Source: Tachypleus tridentatus (Eukaryota; Arthropoda; Merostomata; Xiphosura; Limulidae). Taken from it: a stretch of DNA of 64,000 bases. The notes beneath the pieces are model-generated. The model did no database searches, had not been told where the DNA came from, and saw only the letters and a list, made by a program, of their open reading frames with translations. Positions within the stretch are counted from its first letter, which is position 1. Each line of letters begins with the position of its first letter. The position numbers were made by a program, and so were the translations under genes. The stretch is taken from positions 53,932,107 to 53,996,106 of the forward strand of contig NC_134829.1 in the NCBI RefSeq assembly GCF_004210375.1. Reading direction: 5' to 3'. This document shows positions 22,431 through 33,799 of the stretch, piece by piece.

Positions 22431-22898
22431 CCGTATTTTCCGCCTAATAAGCCAAATTTCTGGCCCTAAATTTTGGACCTGATTTTTGGGGGTAGGCTTA
22501 TTGGCCGATCACTCCTTTCGGAAATTTCTTCTTCTTAGGAAATGTTTTCCTTTTGAAAATTACCATAGGCGGTAATTTTGTCCCATCAGCAAATCACGTT
22601 AAGACTACAGTGAAACGTTGTTTCTGGAATTTCATTGGTTACCTAATTACAGTGAGTGGAGCCAATAACGAATGACATATTGATTCCATCTCTGTCTCAA
22701 TACGACACGTTCTGCTTTACTACAGAACGCCAGTGATCACACACAACATGCATGCTGACGCTGAAACGAGACTAAGAAATCATTTTGAAGAAACTTGTCA
22801 CTTCTTAAAAATGGCTTCGGCTTATTGGGCGGTAATAAGCAAAAACCCTCATTTTCAGAGCTGAAAATTGGCCTCGGCTTATTAACCGGCAAATACGG
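22431..22898. mobile_element. 468-bp TIR element with TA duplication
   Basis: Inverted termini CCGTATTTTCCGCCTAATAA (left) and CCGTATTTGCCGGTTAATAA (right, read inward), both continuing into GCC, flanked by TA at 22429-22430 and 22899-22900. Inside each end is a second GGCTTATTGG-type motif. No transposase frame. Probably a non-autonomous Tc1/mariner/pogo-superfamily element. Confidence 0.75.
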
Positions 22899-23032
22899 TA
22901 ATTACGAACTGACTCAAATCCAGCTTATACGTATAAAAAGCACATACATATGTATATACAAATAATTTATATGTGTATATATGAATAAGCTTTAATAAGC
23001 ATTTAGTTGTGTTTTTATCCATGAAAATATTT

Positions 23033-23245
23033 TAATGTTCTAACTATTAGTAGAAAACTAAATTACAAAGATTTTTAACGTTCTAACTATTAGTAGGAAA
23101 ACTGAATTACAAAGATTTTTAACGTTCTAACTATTAGTAGGAAAACTGAATTACAAATATTTTAACGTTCTAACTGTTAGTAAGAAAACTGAATTACAAA
23201 GGTTTTAACGTTCTAACTATTAGTAGGAAAACTGAATTACAACCT
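23033..23245. repeat. 44-bp tandem repeat, about 5 copies
   Basis: Units of ACGTTCTAACTATTAGTAGG followed by AAAACTGAATTACAAAGATT, period 43-44 bp. Confidence 0.92.
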
Positions 23246-23309
23246 AATTAGTGTACTAATTTTAATGTTATTCTAATCACACAACTAAGTAAATCATGTG
23301 TGTCTTTTG

Positions 23310-23582
23310 TGACCCGGCAGGTGGTTAAGGCACTCGACTTGTAATTTGAGGGTCGTGGATTCGAATTCGCCATTACACTAAACATACTCGCCCTTTCAGC
23401 CGTGGTTGCGTTATAATTTGACGGTCAATCCCACTATTCGCTTGTAAAAGAGTAGCTCAAGAGTTGTCGGTGGATGGTGATGACTACCTGCCTTCCTTTT
23501 AGTCTTACAGTGCAAAATTATGGACGGCTATCGCAAATAGTCCTCGTATAGCTTTGCGCGAAATTCAAAACAAACAAACAAA
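23310..23582 (+). repeat. SINE family 1
   Basis: Copy with shortened head (GACCCGGCAGGTGGTTAAGG), complete body, GCGCGAAATTC and CAAA tail. Confidence 0.9.
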
Positions 23583-23754
23583 TATTTTTTTCGGTAAAGC
23601 TAAATAAGGTATCATAAGGGCACTAATATATATATTTATATACATATATATTTGCATAGAACCTAATTGTTGTGGTTTTACTTTGCTGGATGATTATTAT
23701 GTGAAGTAATAATTTGTGTTATAAAACACAGTTCAACGGTTAAAAGCTAATTCA

Positions 23755-23850
23755 TGATCATTTATAGTGTTTATCGTGTAGTTAGATGACTGGGTAGTTG
23801 TGTAGTATTTTACTAATCTAGTTGAGGGTTTGAAGGTCTAGGGTTCGAAC
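23755..23850 (+). repeat. possible tRNA-like SINE remnant
   Basis: GATGACTGGGTAGTTGTGTA and AAGGTCTAGGGTTCGAACCC have A-box/B-box-like spacing. No tail of a known family seen here. Confidence 0.3.
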
Positions 23851-23993
23851 CCAAATATTTATATATATATATATATACAAAGACGTTTAACACTTTAAAA
23901 CTGTAACATTCTATCTTACCCGGGTCGGACAGAGGTAAGACTACGAATGTACAAGTTTAAAATTCGAAGTTCGCTTCTACACAGCGATTTGGT

Positions 23994-24265
23994 CTGTTTT
24001 GTTTTAAATTTCGCAAAACTACTCGAGGGCTATATGCGCTAGCTGTCCCTAATTTAGGAGCGTAAGACTAGAGGGAAGGCAGCTAGACATTGCCACCCAC
24101 CGCCAACTCTTGGGCTACTCTTTTACCAATCGAATAGTGACATTGACCGCCACATAATAACGCCCCCACAGCTGAAAGGGCGAGCACGTTTAGTGCGAAG
24201 GGTATTCGAACTCGCGACCCTCGGATAACGAGTCGAGTGCCTTAACCACCTGGCCATACCGGGCC
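23994..24265 (-). repeat. SINE family 1, full length
   Basis: Reverse-strand copy from AAATTTCGCAAAACTACTCG to TGGCCATACCGGGCC. Confidence 0.9.
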
Positions 24266-24554
24266 AGCTACACAGTGGAAACAGCATATTACCAAATGTA
24301 ACTTTACTGAATCACCGGCGGGAAGTGTTAATTACTTGTGTACCTTCTTTCCGATCAATACCCAGATATTAGGGACGGCTGTGTCGTACCTCGAAGCCTC
24401 TAACCTAACTGTTTAGCTTATATTTTCTTAAATTATTGTTGGAGTATAATACCCTTTGTCAGTACGTTTCTTGTTATATATGTTTAATTTTAAGTCTAAT
24501 CTTAGTAATGAATGTTGTATATAAACGTCACGCACAATGTAGTTTTCAAATTAA

Positions 24555-25085
24555 TGTTTCAAAATGTCCATTGTTAAAGCCAGGTTAATATTTAAAAGTG
24601 TCTATTATTAGAATCAAATTAATATTTTAAAATGTCTATTGTTACAGTCAGACTATTATTTTAAAATGCCCATAATTACAGTAGATTAATGTTTCAAAAT
24701 GTCCATTATTATAGTCAAGTTAATATTTCAAAAAGTCTATTGTTACAGTCAGATTATTATTTCAGAATGTCCATTGTAACAGTCGTATTAGTATTTCAGA
24801 ATGTCCATTGTAACAGTCGTATTAGTATTTCAGAATGTCCATTGTAACAGTCGTATTAGTATTTAAGAATGTCCATTGTAACAGTCGTATTAGTATTTCA
24901 AAATGTCCATTGTAACAGTCGTATTAGTATTTCAGAATGTCCATTGTAACAGTCGTATTATTATTTCAGAATGTCCATTGTAATAGTCGTATTAGTATTT
25001 CAAAATGTCCATTGTAACAGTCGTATTAGTATTTCAGAATGTCCATTGTAACAGTCGTATTAGTGTTTCAGAATGTCCATTGACA
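24555..25085. repeat. 34-bp minisatellite, about 15 copies
   Basis: Units of AATGTCCATTGTAACAGTCG followed by TATTAGTATTTCAG. The left-hand copies are diverged, the right-hand ones nearly identical. Confidence 0.93.
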
Positions 25086-25200
25086 ACAGTTTGTTGTTGG
25101 AGTGCGATTTTGTTTCCAAAAATATTGAGTTATTATCCAGTATTGAAAATAACGATAGAGAAAAAAAATTATATTTGTATCTGAATAATAAGACGTATTG

Positions 25201-25312
25201 GTTTGTTTTATTATATCAAAGCCACATCGAGCTGGCTACTGTTCTCATCTAGGGATCTGAACCCTTGATTTTAGGTTTGCAAATTCATAGACTTATAGCT
25301 GTCCCAGTGGAA
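25201..25312 (-). repeat. SINE family 2
   Basis: AAAGCCACATCGAGCTGGCT tail core, GAACCCTTGATTTTAGG B-box region and head end AGCTGTCCCAGTGG. Confidence 0.75.
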
Positions 25313-25778
25313 GACAAATAATAAGGCCACCTGACGAGACAAAAATATGTAGGACGTAACAAAAGAATTTCCATTGAGATAGAACTGTTTGATTTACGAT
25401 AAGTCATTTTGTTTTACAGTCACCCCTAACAACAATTTAGTAATCACACTTACTTATTTAAACTGTATTTTTTTAGTGGCGTGTCAAAAGTACAATCTAA
25501 GAGTTTTTAAGAAAACACAACAAGAAAACAGATAAACAAAAACAGAAATGTCATATCACGTTTCTTTGCCGCAAAATAAAATCGTAATTCTTAAGTTGAA
25601 AGTCGTGGATGTGTTATAAGAATAACAGACAAATTCGTCTATTTACTGAATTGAAGTAATTAAGAGTCCACGTGAGTATTCCTGATTATACGATTTTTCT
25701 CTGGTCTATCATATTAAATTGGAAAAGGCTGGTGTTGAGATTCTTTGTGTAATTTTGCGCGAATGTCCAATCAGACAA

Positions 25779-26059
25779 TGTTTGTTTGTTTGTTTTTGAA
25801 TTTCGCACAAAGCTACTCGAGGGCTATCTGTGCTAGCCGTCCCTAATTTAGCAGTGTAAGACTAGAGGGAAGGCAGCTAGTCATCACCACCCACCGCCAA
25901 CTCTTGGGCTACTCTCTTACCAACGAATAGTGGGATTGCCCGTCACATTATAACGCCCCAACGGCTGAAAGGGCGAGCATGTTTGGAGCGACAGGGATGC
26001 GAACCCGCGACCCTCGGATTACGAGTCGCACGCCTTTACACGATTGGCCATGCCGGGCC
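25779..26059 (-). repeat. SINE family 1, full length with 13-bp TSD
   Basis: Reverse-strand copy with GTTTGTTTG tail and TGCCGGGCC head end. TCCAATCAGACAA is repeated at 25766-25778 and 26060-26072. Confidence 0.95.
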
Positions 26060-26086
26060 TCCAATCAGACAAAATGTGTTTGTTAG

Positions 26087-26185
26087 TTAAACAGTGGCTT
26101 ATCTGTTCTGTGCTAACCGCGAGTACAGAAATCCAATTTTTCCAGTTACAAGTTTCCAGACTTACAACTGCGCCACCTGGCAGGA
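26087..26185 (-). repeat. SINE family 3, diverged
   Basis: GTGGCTTATCTGTTCTGTGC tail side, then CCGCGAGTACAGAAATCC and CAACTGCGCCACCTGGC head end. Confidence 0.55.
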
Positions 26186-26417
26186 TCGGGGAAAGAAGAA
26201 GAAGGAGGATTTTTCTGTTTTTTGGGTTTTTATATATCTTCTGCCTTCTGCTATGCCTTTAATGTCCATAAAATTAAAAATATGTTTTGATAACTTTCCG
26301 TCAGCTGTGTCCTAAACATTACCTTTAAAGTCTTATTACAAACTTTATTTTACAGAATATTTCAGTTCGTAGTCACGTAGACATTACAAAGCCAGTTTGT
26401 ACAAATTATTTTTTGAG

Positions 26418-26490
26418 CCTCCCAGTGGCACAGTTGTATGTTTGCAGAATCACATTGCTAAAGCCCAGGTGTCTATACCCGCGGTGGATA
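26418..26490 (+). repeat. SINE family 3 head fragment
   Basis: CTCCCAGTGGCACAGTTGTA, GCTAAAGCCCAGGTGTC and TACCCGCGGTGGA resemble the tRNA-like head of the 37172-37292 copy; the tail is missing. Confidence 0.5.
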
Positions 26491-26530
26491 GAGAACAAGG
26501 TAACTAGTTCTGTAGTTAATAATACAAGAT

Positions 26531-26815
26531 GGCTCGGCATGGGCAGGTATTTAAGACACTGGACTCGTAATCTCAGGGTCGCGTGTTCGAATCCCCATCA
26601 CACCAAACATGCTCTCCCTTTCAGCCATGGGGGCGTTATAATGTCACGGTCAATCTCACTATTCATTGGTAAAAGGGTAGCCTAAGAATTGGCAGTGTAT
26701 GGTGATGACTAACTGCCTTCCCTCTAGTGTTACACTGCTAAATTAAGGACGGCTAGCGCAGATGGCTCTCGTGTAGCTTTGCGCGAAATTGAAAAACGAT
26801 CAATCAAACAAACAA
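26531..26815 (+). repeat. SINE family 1, full length
   Basis: GGCTCGGCATGGGCAGGTA head, ACTCGTAATCTCAGGG, complete body, GCGCGAAATTG and CAAA-type tail. Confidence 0.9.
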
Positions 26816-27244
26816 AAACTTCCATAGATGTTAAACAAATAACTGAATTCGTCGTCAGAAGAGATTATATAAAATTTGAGACTTAAATAAAATTGATTCA
26901 CACGTTCTTAAAATGTACTCAAGCTGTGTCGAACATATAAATAAGGACTCATACGAGTGTTAACACAATTGTATCTGTGTTTATAAAGTCTCATACATAG
27001 TTAAGCTAGTGAGGCAATGTTCGGCCTCATATTCGTAAATGCTGTGATCGTATTTGCACTACTATTTGAAAAGCAATGATTCATATGCAAAGTGTTCAGT
27101 GTTTGAGTTCTAAACATCGTTGGTTCTATCACTGTTAAGACTGAAACTAAAGTTTTAATCTTATTTTTTAAGTTTCTGAATACATTTAATTACAATTTTA
27201 ATGTTAACATAGAACTGCACTTATATAATACTAGTCGTATCAGA

Positions 27245-27720
27245 AATGGATGAAATACTTGGAGCCCGGTCAAAGTCACGATGTTAAAATCATAATGGCC
27301 TTTTGAGTAAGTTCATTTAAACCAGTATGAAATACCCTCTGAGTGGGTCCAAGGCCCCCTCGTGATTCACAGGTACCTGAAGTACCGCTCAAGCTCTTCT
27401 ATTATTCTGAATTAATTTTATAGGTATCCCAAGAGCAGTTTTTTTACCGGAAATAAATCCCTTTAGAACACTCGCACGTGATTCCTGAACAATTGTGCCA
27501 AGTTTGGTCCCGTTAGCTTATGGTTTCGGGTGCGAACACGGTTTCAAAAGTGACACGTACACCCCGAATTTTAAGGTGGGCCAGGAACACAAACTAAGAT
27601 ACAAGATGCGGTCGGTTGTAAGCTCTCTCTCTGCTGACCTGAAGACGACCTAAGAAGGATGAAACGTTGTTTTATAATTTATTTTAACAAAAGTTTTAAT
27701 ACCCATACCAGCCATCTTGA
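27245..27720. repeat. unclassified interspersed element candidate
   Basis: Less AT-rich than its surroundings. Near its end, CTGAAGACGACCTAAGAAGG followed by ATGAAACGTTGTT resembles a motif also present at 37702-37743, and ACCCATACCAGCC here mirrors GGCTGGTATGGGT at 37535. This suggests two fragments of one repeat family, possibly Penelope-like. No reading frame supports a protein. Confidence 0.35.
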
Positions 27721-28274
27721 GACACAAGATTTGAGTTCAGACTATCCTGCAAACCTTCTTCTAAGCTACCTTCATGTCTCTGAGACATTTCATACCCTTT
27801 AGTTCCCCAACTAAAAAAAATAGGCAGTGAGGGACTACACCATATATAGATAAAAAGAGCCGATTTCTCTCGCTAGTTTGGTTTCGACAAACAAACGTAT
27901 GGGGTGAGTTAATAAAGGATGTTATTTCAGCTGTCCAATCTGATGTGATAGATTTCTGTATATTAAACATTTAGATGCCGTATGACAAAAAGTGTAAAAA
28001 TAGCTGCCTTTTACAACCGTCTCCTTGTTGAGCTCCCTCCAGGATCTGTAATTGTAATTAAACAAATAAAAAAATAGACCAAGACGGATCCACTTAACAA
28101 AGAAACTTTCGCTTTCGACAAAGGATGGTTACACAATACCAAATTCAGCAGTTGATGTACAAACAGAATTGGTTAAGTGTACATTCTTGCACACTAAACG
28201 CAAAGCCAGATGAATCACTATCAATGTTTTCCCTTTATAAAGATGACGTAAAGCTTTACAATGTTTCTCTGGCG

Positions 28275-28282
28275 TATAAATA
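28275..28282 (+). promoter_or_regulatory. TATA box of 87-aa secreted gene
   Basis: TATAAATA, 83 bases before the ATG at 28366, the same octamer as in the glycine-rich genes. Confidence 0.65.
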
Positions 28283-28365
28283 CTGGTCTCATAGATGGTG
28301 TCCAGTCATCATCTGCTCAATCGGTCTTGTCTTTTGTCTTGTAATATTTCAGCAGAAATACAGTC

Positions 28366-29573
28366 ATGATGAAATTTATCACAATCGCTGTCCTTCTATT
28401 AACTGGAGCAATAGCGTTCCCTTCTGGGCAGTACTTTGGTGGAACTGCAGGTAATACAATATATTATATTAATTATAATATATATATTAATATAATATAA
28501 TATATATTTTTGCGACTTGATAAACGTTCTAAGTAAACCAGACCAAAAACGAAGATCGCTGTACACACACAAAAAAGGCAGACAAATACGGCTAGGGTAG
28601 AGATTATACTGAAGTGTTTTTTTTTTGTCTAAACTTTATTTGTAATGATTTTGGTTTTTGGTTCAAGCCGTCTGGTACTTTTTACTCGGTAAAGTTTGTT
28701 TCTCTTTGAAGCACGAAGTTACACAATGATCTGTCTGTGATGTGTCCACGACCGGTTTCGAAACCCCGGTTTTTAGCGTTACAAGACCTCAGAGTTGGTG
28801 CTGAGCCACTGTGAGGCAAATTGTTGATAACTCAAATCGTTTGTGTGATGGAAGAAATGGTTGTCTTTAAATAACCTACTGACCAGTTCTCTTCTAACAT
28901 ACATATTAACGAATCAAAAGCAAATGAAAAAAGCAGGAGCTTATGTTCGAAACCAGTGAACACAAACGTTGCCTCAGTTACACCAAAAAATTAAATTATT
29001 TCTAACTGGATCGAAATCAGGTCTCTTTGTTTGTTTGGAATTAAGCACAAAGCTTATGGGCTATCTGTGCTCTGCCCACCACGGGTATCGAAATCCGATT
29101 TTTAGCCGTGTGAGTCCGCAGACATACCGCTGTGCTAATGGAAGGTAAAACAGGGCTATTTCGGATGGCATTGTGTGTACTGTATATATACAGAAAACAA
29201 ATGTTTAAGTTTGAAAATGTCAATGACTGGGCCTGGTCTGCTGGGCTACTGAACGTAAACCCAGAGTACGAGAAGCGATATGCTACAACTGTAACTATTG
29301 TATAGTTTTGTACAAGTATCCGAAACGAAGAGACATCTCTAAGTCGCATTAGGTTTTCGAATAATCCATCTCACAACTTTTGTTTCATTTACAGGTCTAC
29401 CAGGACAAAATTTGATTAACCCAATTGGAACTACTGGAACATTTCCTGGATTCGGAGTACAGGGACAAAATCCCCTTGCATCAATTTTAACGCTGTTGCA
29501 GCAGTTAAACCCCACTGTTTTCAATCAGTTGTTAACCCGACTTCAAACACAACCAACATTGTTCAGTGGGTAA
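28366..29573 (+). CDS. small secreted protein, two exons (87 aa)
   Basis: Coding exons 28366-28450 (donor GTAATA) and 29395-29573 (acceptor CATTTACAG), phase-1 intron of 944 bp. The first exon encodes MMKFITIAVLLLTGAIA, a clean signal peptide with cleavage expected before FPSGQYFGG. The mature part (about 70 aa) is rich in G, Q, N, P, T and L: GLPGQNLINPIGTTGTFPGF, then a more hydrophobic C-terminal third with LASILTLLQQLNP and VFNQLLTRLQ, ending LFSG. It has no cysteines, so it is not a disulfide-rich toxin or defensin. A TATA box upstream and AATAAA downstream fit a complete gene. I do not recognise the family. The intron holds two family-3 SINEs. Confidence 0.8.
28693..28815 (-). repeat. 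SINE family 3 in intron
   Basis: GTTTCTCTTTGAAGCACGAAG tail side, CCGGTTTCGAAACCCCGG B-box region, head end GAGCCACTGTGAGG. Diverged. Confidence 0.65.
29026..29143 (-). repeat. SINE family 3 in intron
   Basis: TTTGTTTGGAATTAAGCACA tail, GGGCTATCTGTGCTCTGCCC core, GGGTATCGAAATCCGATTTT B-box region and head end ACCGCTGTGCTAATGG. Confidence 0.85.
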
Positions 29574-29680
29574 CAACAACAGAAATTGTGCATGATTTTT
29601 AAAACAGATGTTTGTTATTACTTGCTCTGTAGTGACTTGTAAGAAGACAACATCACTACTGGCGTGAGAGTAAAATTAGA

Positions 29681-29686
29681 AATAAA
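29681..29686 (+). promoter_or_regulatory. poly(A) signal of 87-aa secreted gene
   Basis: AATAAA 108 bases after the TAA stop at 29571-29573. Confidence 0.65.
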
Positions 29687-29734
29687 AACAACGTATATTA
29701 TAAATTTGTACCTGCTTATTTTGTTGTTAAGCCT

Positions 29735-29828
29735 AAAGTTACACAATAGACTCTGTGCTACGTCATTATGGTTATTGTTACTCGGTTTTGAGTTTCCAGA
29801 CTTATCGTCAGAACACCAGGTGGCTTAA
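29735..29828 (-). repeat. SINE family 3, diverged remnant
   Basis: AAGTTACACAATAGACTCTG, ACTCGGTTTTGAGTTTCCAG and CGTCAGAACACCAGGTGG keep the order tail core, anticodon side, head end. Confidence 0.45.
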
Positions 29829-29829
29829 A

Positions 29830-30365
29830 CTGTGTCACTGTCATGAAAATATTAATATCATAATTAAATTAATTTTATTTGAATTCCTACTTTTTCTGCG
29901 ATTAAATAAAATGAACAACTAATTCTTATACAATAACAATTTTAAAATTGTAAAAATATGTAAGACAGTTACAGGGTAGTTTGACTCATAAACTGAAGTG
30001 TAGTTATTATTATTCATAGTTACTTATAGGATAGAATACTATATATCACATCCTTTGAAATACTCCCTTATACAACTTTAAGAAAAATACACCGCTATAA
30101 AATACAAGAGTATTACTGCTCTCGTGGTTTCATTCACACTGATGAACAAAGTAACACAGTCTGTCTGTAATAAATCTGTAATAACACCCGGATGATTTAG
30201 AGCACGGACAAACTTCTCTGATTTTAATGTCCTTTTCAATGCTCCAAATGAATGTTTCTTTGTGTGAGACCACAAAAGATTTCATTTTTGAGGCGAATAT
30301 CAGAGGAATATACACACAGTCAAATGTAGTTTTGGTTATACCCTGATATTTGCGAGGTTCGCCCA
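29830..30365. other. no gene seen
   Basis: AT-rich. The two overlapping minus-strand open frames at 30078-30366 are in different frames and have no supporting signal. Confidence 0.45.
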
Positions 30366-30600
30366 TCTCTACTCTAATGATTAGGGTATCTAACTGAGGA
30401 CCTGAAGGTCTCGGGTTCGAAATGTAATCCTATAGAACAAAAGTGTCTTATCAAAGTGACAGACAAACACACTATACTTCGCGACTACCTGCTTCATGTG
30501 GAAGATATTTGCAGAATGGTTGCCTTCCCCATGACTTCCAGTTCACACTTAGAGACAGCTAAACCCGGATCATTGCGTGAATACAGGTGAATAAACAAGC
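30366..30600 (+). repeat. possible tRNA-like SINE of another type
   Basis: CTCTACTCTAATGATTAGGG and TGAAGGTCTCGGGTTCGAAA have A-box/B-box-like spacing, and the following 170 bp is GC-richer than its surroundings. No second copy in this window confirms a family. Confidence 0.3.
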
Positions 30601-30820
30601 GAGCGTTGCTTACTGCGCATGTGGTCTAACGTCAGATGCCTGAAGTAGTTTATTATACCTACTCAATATTAAGAGAGATCTTCTAATGAAAAAACCTTAT
30701 GTTTTAGTTGTTAAAAAAACCTAGCTAATAAAAGTTAAGCTACAATAAAGTTCGCATCAGAATGAAACAGAAAGCACTTTGCATCATGATGAAACCGCGT
30801 AAACTGAGCATTAGAGTAGA

Positions 30821-31099
30821 TTGTTTTGTTTGTTTTTGAATTTCGCGCAAAGCTACACGAGGGCTATCTGCGCTAGCCGTCCCTAATTTAGCAGTGTAAG
30901 TTTAGAGGGAGGGCAGCTAGTCATCACCACCCACCGCCAATCTTTGGGCTTCTCTTTTACCAACGAATAGTGGGATTGACCGTCACATAATAACGCCCCC
31001 ACAGCCGAAAGGGCGAGCACGTTTAGTGCGAAGGGTATTCGAACTCGCGACCCTCGGATAACGAGTCGAGTGCCTTAATCCACGTGGCCATGCCGGGCC
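30821..31099 (-). repeat. SINE family 1, full length with 12-bp TSD
   Basis: Reverse-strand copy from the GTTTGTTTTTGAATTTCGCG tail to CCATGCCGGGCC. CATTAGAGTAGA at 30809-30820 and 31100-31111. Confidence 0.95.
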
Positions 31100-31491
31100 C
31101 ATTAGAGTAGAGCCACAAAAAAGCTTACGTGAGACTGATAAAAACCACAAGTACTTGACCTCATTTAGAAGAGCCACAAAAACTTAGATAAAAATAACGT
31201 TATGTCGTAAGCACTGACAGCTAGTTTGACATTTGGAATCTTTCAGTAAACGTTCATAGCATTATTGTTTATATACACATTGTGCTGAATGTTATTGTAT
31301 TCAAACCTGATTCGAATTCCGAATCTACAAACGTTCTGCATAAACAAGGGTAATGTTAAGAAAACAGAATACAAGAGTTTAAAAGTTGTTATTTATTATC
31401 TTTAACTTAGTTATGGTAGAAATTATACATTGTTTTATCTGAAACTTGAAGCTTACAGCTGTCTTGTGGTATCTAAATCTCAGCGAGAACT

Positions 31492-31780
31492 TGTTTGTTT
31501 GTTTATTTGTTTTGGAATTTCGCACAAAGCTACACGAGCGCTATCTGTGCTAGCCGTCCCTAATTTAGCAGTGTAAAACTAGAGGGAAGGCAGCTAGTCA
31601 TCCCTACCCACCGCCAACTCTTGGGCTACTCTTTTACCAACGAATAGTGGGATTGACCGTCACATTATAACGCCCCCACGGCTGGGAGGGCGAGCATGTT
31701 TGGCGCGACGCGGATGAGAACCCGCGCTCCTCAGATTACGAGTCGCACGCACGCCTTAACGCGCTTGGCCTTGCCGGAAC
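31492..31780 (-). repeat. SINE family 1, full length with 11-bp TSD
   Basis: Reverse-strand copy from TGTTTGTTTGTTTATTTGTT to TTGGCCTTGCCGG. CAGCGAGAACT at 31481-31491 and 31781-31791. Confidence 0.95.
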
Positions 31781-31791
31781 CAGCGAGAACT

Positions 31792-33520
31792 AACCGACGT
31801 CATAGGTTTTGTTTGTTGTTTTTATTCTGTCACTTCTGTATCTAAGTTTACAAAGACATATTAAACCAACTTAACTATAGGAGGCCTCAAGATAGCTTGC
31901 ATGGCTTGACTACACTTTTACAACACCGCAACCAAGCACATTCACCAATTTGTATTTTGAAACAAAATCTGTGTGCACTGCCCACTTTGGCTACATTTAC
32001 CCATTAGCGCAAGATTCACAAATGCGGTTAGCGTTTCGTGTACTGTAAGCAATCATAGTACGTTTGCTACTACAAACAACTAAAATGGTCATGTTGTTAC
32101 TGGATAAAATGTACACAGAAATGCCGTCTTGTTGAGGTCGTAGAAGTTATATTGTAAGCTTATGCATAATATAGTTTTTAATGATATGACGTTGTATGTC
32201 CAGCCAAGCATGGCACGATTTTTCTTGTAAAGGCCTTGGGCGCTATCCTTCAATATTCTAATAAACCATTACAAACAACTTTCCTTTACCATTGTTTAAA
32301 GGGTTGATAAAATGTTTTATGTATTTTTTCCAAAAAGGCTTGCAGCAAGGCTTGCACACGTCATAATAAATCAAATTATAACTCTAATCTAGTACTTAGT
32401 ATGTGTAGACTTTCAGAATAGCCTTATCCACGTTAATAATAATACAGTATGGATAAAACTGTATGTTACCCACATTTTCTCACCCTCATATTTGTCATTG
32501 TAGATATAATTAGCAGGAATCCGTTCACATCCAACTTTTATTATTCAGAAAGTATTCCGTGATCCAGGCTAAGATACTCAAAGATATGGGGTTCATAATT
32601 ATTCCTTATTTCCTTCTTGCTCTATAGTCTATTTGGTTTAAACCAATTAGAGCACTTCCTATTAGCACGTTCTACATTTTGAACATTTTTATCAGTGTTT
32701 AGAAGACTTGTATTGGTTAATATTTATTTTATTTTGTTTACCATAATTACCAGTTTCGTCACGGTACTACACAGCCATAATTTCCTATGTCTTAAACGGC
32801 TGAGGGTTTTGAGGAATCTTAATTCTCAAGCCAGCTTTGGTCAACCAAGCATGAGCCGTCAGATAAGCTCTGTTTTCTTCGTAACGCCCTCACACATCAG
32901 CATAAGGCATCGTGATAAGAGCATGAAACTTAACGTAGCAGAAGATCCTAAATAATGTCTAGTTCGACACAAGTTGGTTCGTCTAGGATTAATGTTAGCA
33001 GTTGGTTCAGTAATGTTGACAGAGAACTATGGTGACAAAAAATGACGTCCAGGTTGATATTATAGATTATATTTAGGCTAAGTGATAATACTAGTTAAAA
33101 AAAGATGTATGAACCAGTTTTCTACTTTTTAAACCACCCTTTGACGACACAAGTTCTGTAGATTGTTGTCTTTGTACAGCGGAATGACAACACAAGTTCG
33201 GTAGATTGTTGTCTTTGTACAGCGGAATGACAACGGAACATCCTACGAAAAATATAGAAATCAAAAACCCATTAAAGTTATTAGCCCTGTAAACAAATCA
33301 AAAGTATTATCTTTGTCACAAACGTGTCCCATACCATTACTCCACTTCCAGCAGCTGGCACTGCGAGAACGACACAAACGGATCTCGTGCCTCATGTTAC
33401 TTGTAGCAGACTAACATCCACAGTCAACAAATTGTTTAATAAATTTCCTTCTGTTTATTGTTTTCTATAAAAGTTTGCAATGTGAGCCCCACAATAGATT
33501 CTCTGTAAGAATGGAACTTG
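31792..33520. other. no gene seen; 46-bp duplication
   Basis: No supported gene. Two direct copies of CACAAGTTCNGTAGATTGTT...GTACAGCGGAATGACAAC lie at about 33142-33232. The open frame at 32695-32955 starts at GTG and has no further support. Confidence 0.5.
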
Positions 33521-33524
33521 AGAC

Positions 33525-33790
33525 GGCCTGGCATGACCAGGTGGTTGAGGCACTCGACTCGTAATCTGAAGGTCACGGTTCGAATCCCCGTCACACCAAG
33601 CATACTCACCCTTTCAGCCGTTATAATATTCCAGTCAATCCCACTATTCGTTGGTAAAAAAGTAGCCCAAAAGTTGCCCGTGGATGGTGATGACTAGCTG
33701 CCTTCCGTCTAGTCTTACACTGCTAAATTAGGGACGAATATCGCAGATAACCCTCTTGTAAATTTGCGCGAAATTCAAAACAAACCAACC
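33525..33790 (+). repeat. SINE family 1
   Basis: GGCCTGGCATGACCAGGTGG head, junction partly deleted after CCTTTCAGCCG, diverged body, GCGCGAAATTC tail. Confidence 0.9.
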
Positions 33791-33799
33791 CAATGTTAC

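Noticed and set aside
28125-28454. 109-codon frame overlapping exon 1 of the 87-aa gene
   Set aside because: It is in another frame, spans the TATA box, and the signal-peptide frame with a good donor site explains the locus better.
32695-32955. 86-codon frame with hydrophobic start
   Set aside because: It starts at GTG with no TATA box or splice context. The hydrophobic part reflects T-rich sequence.
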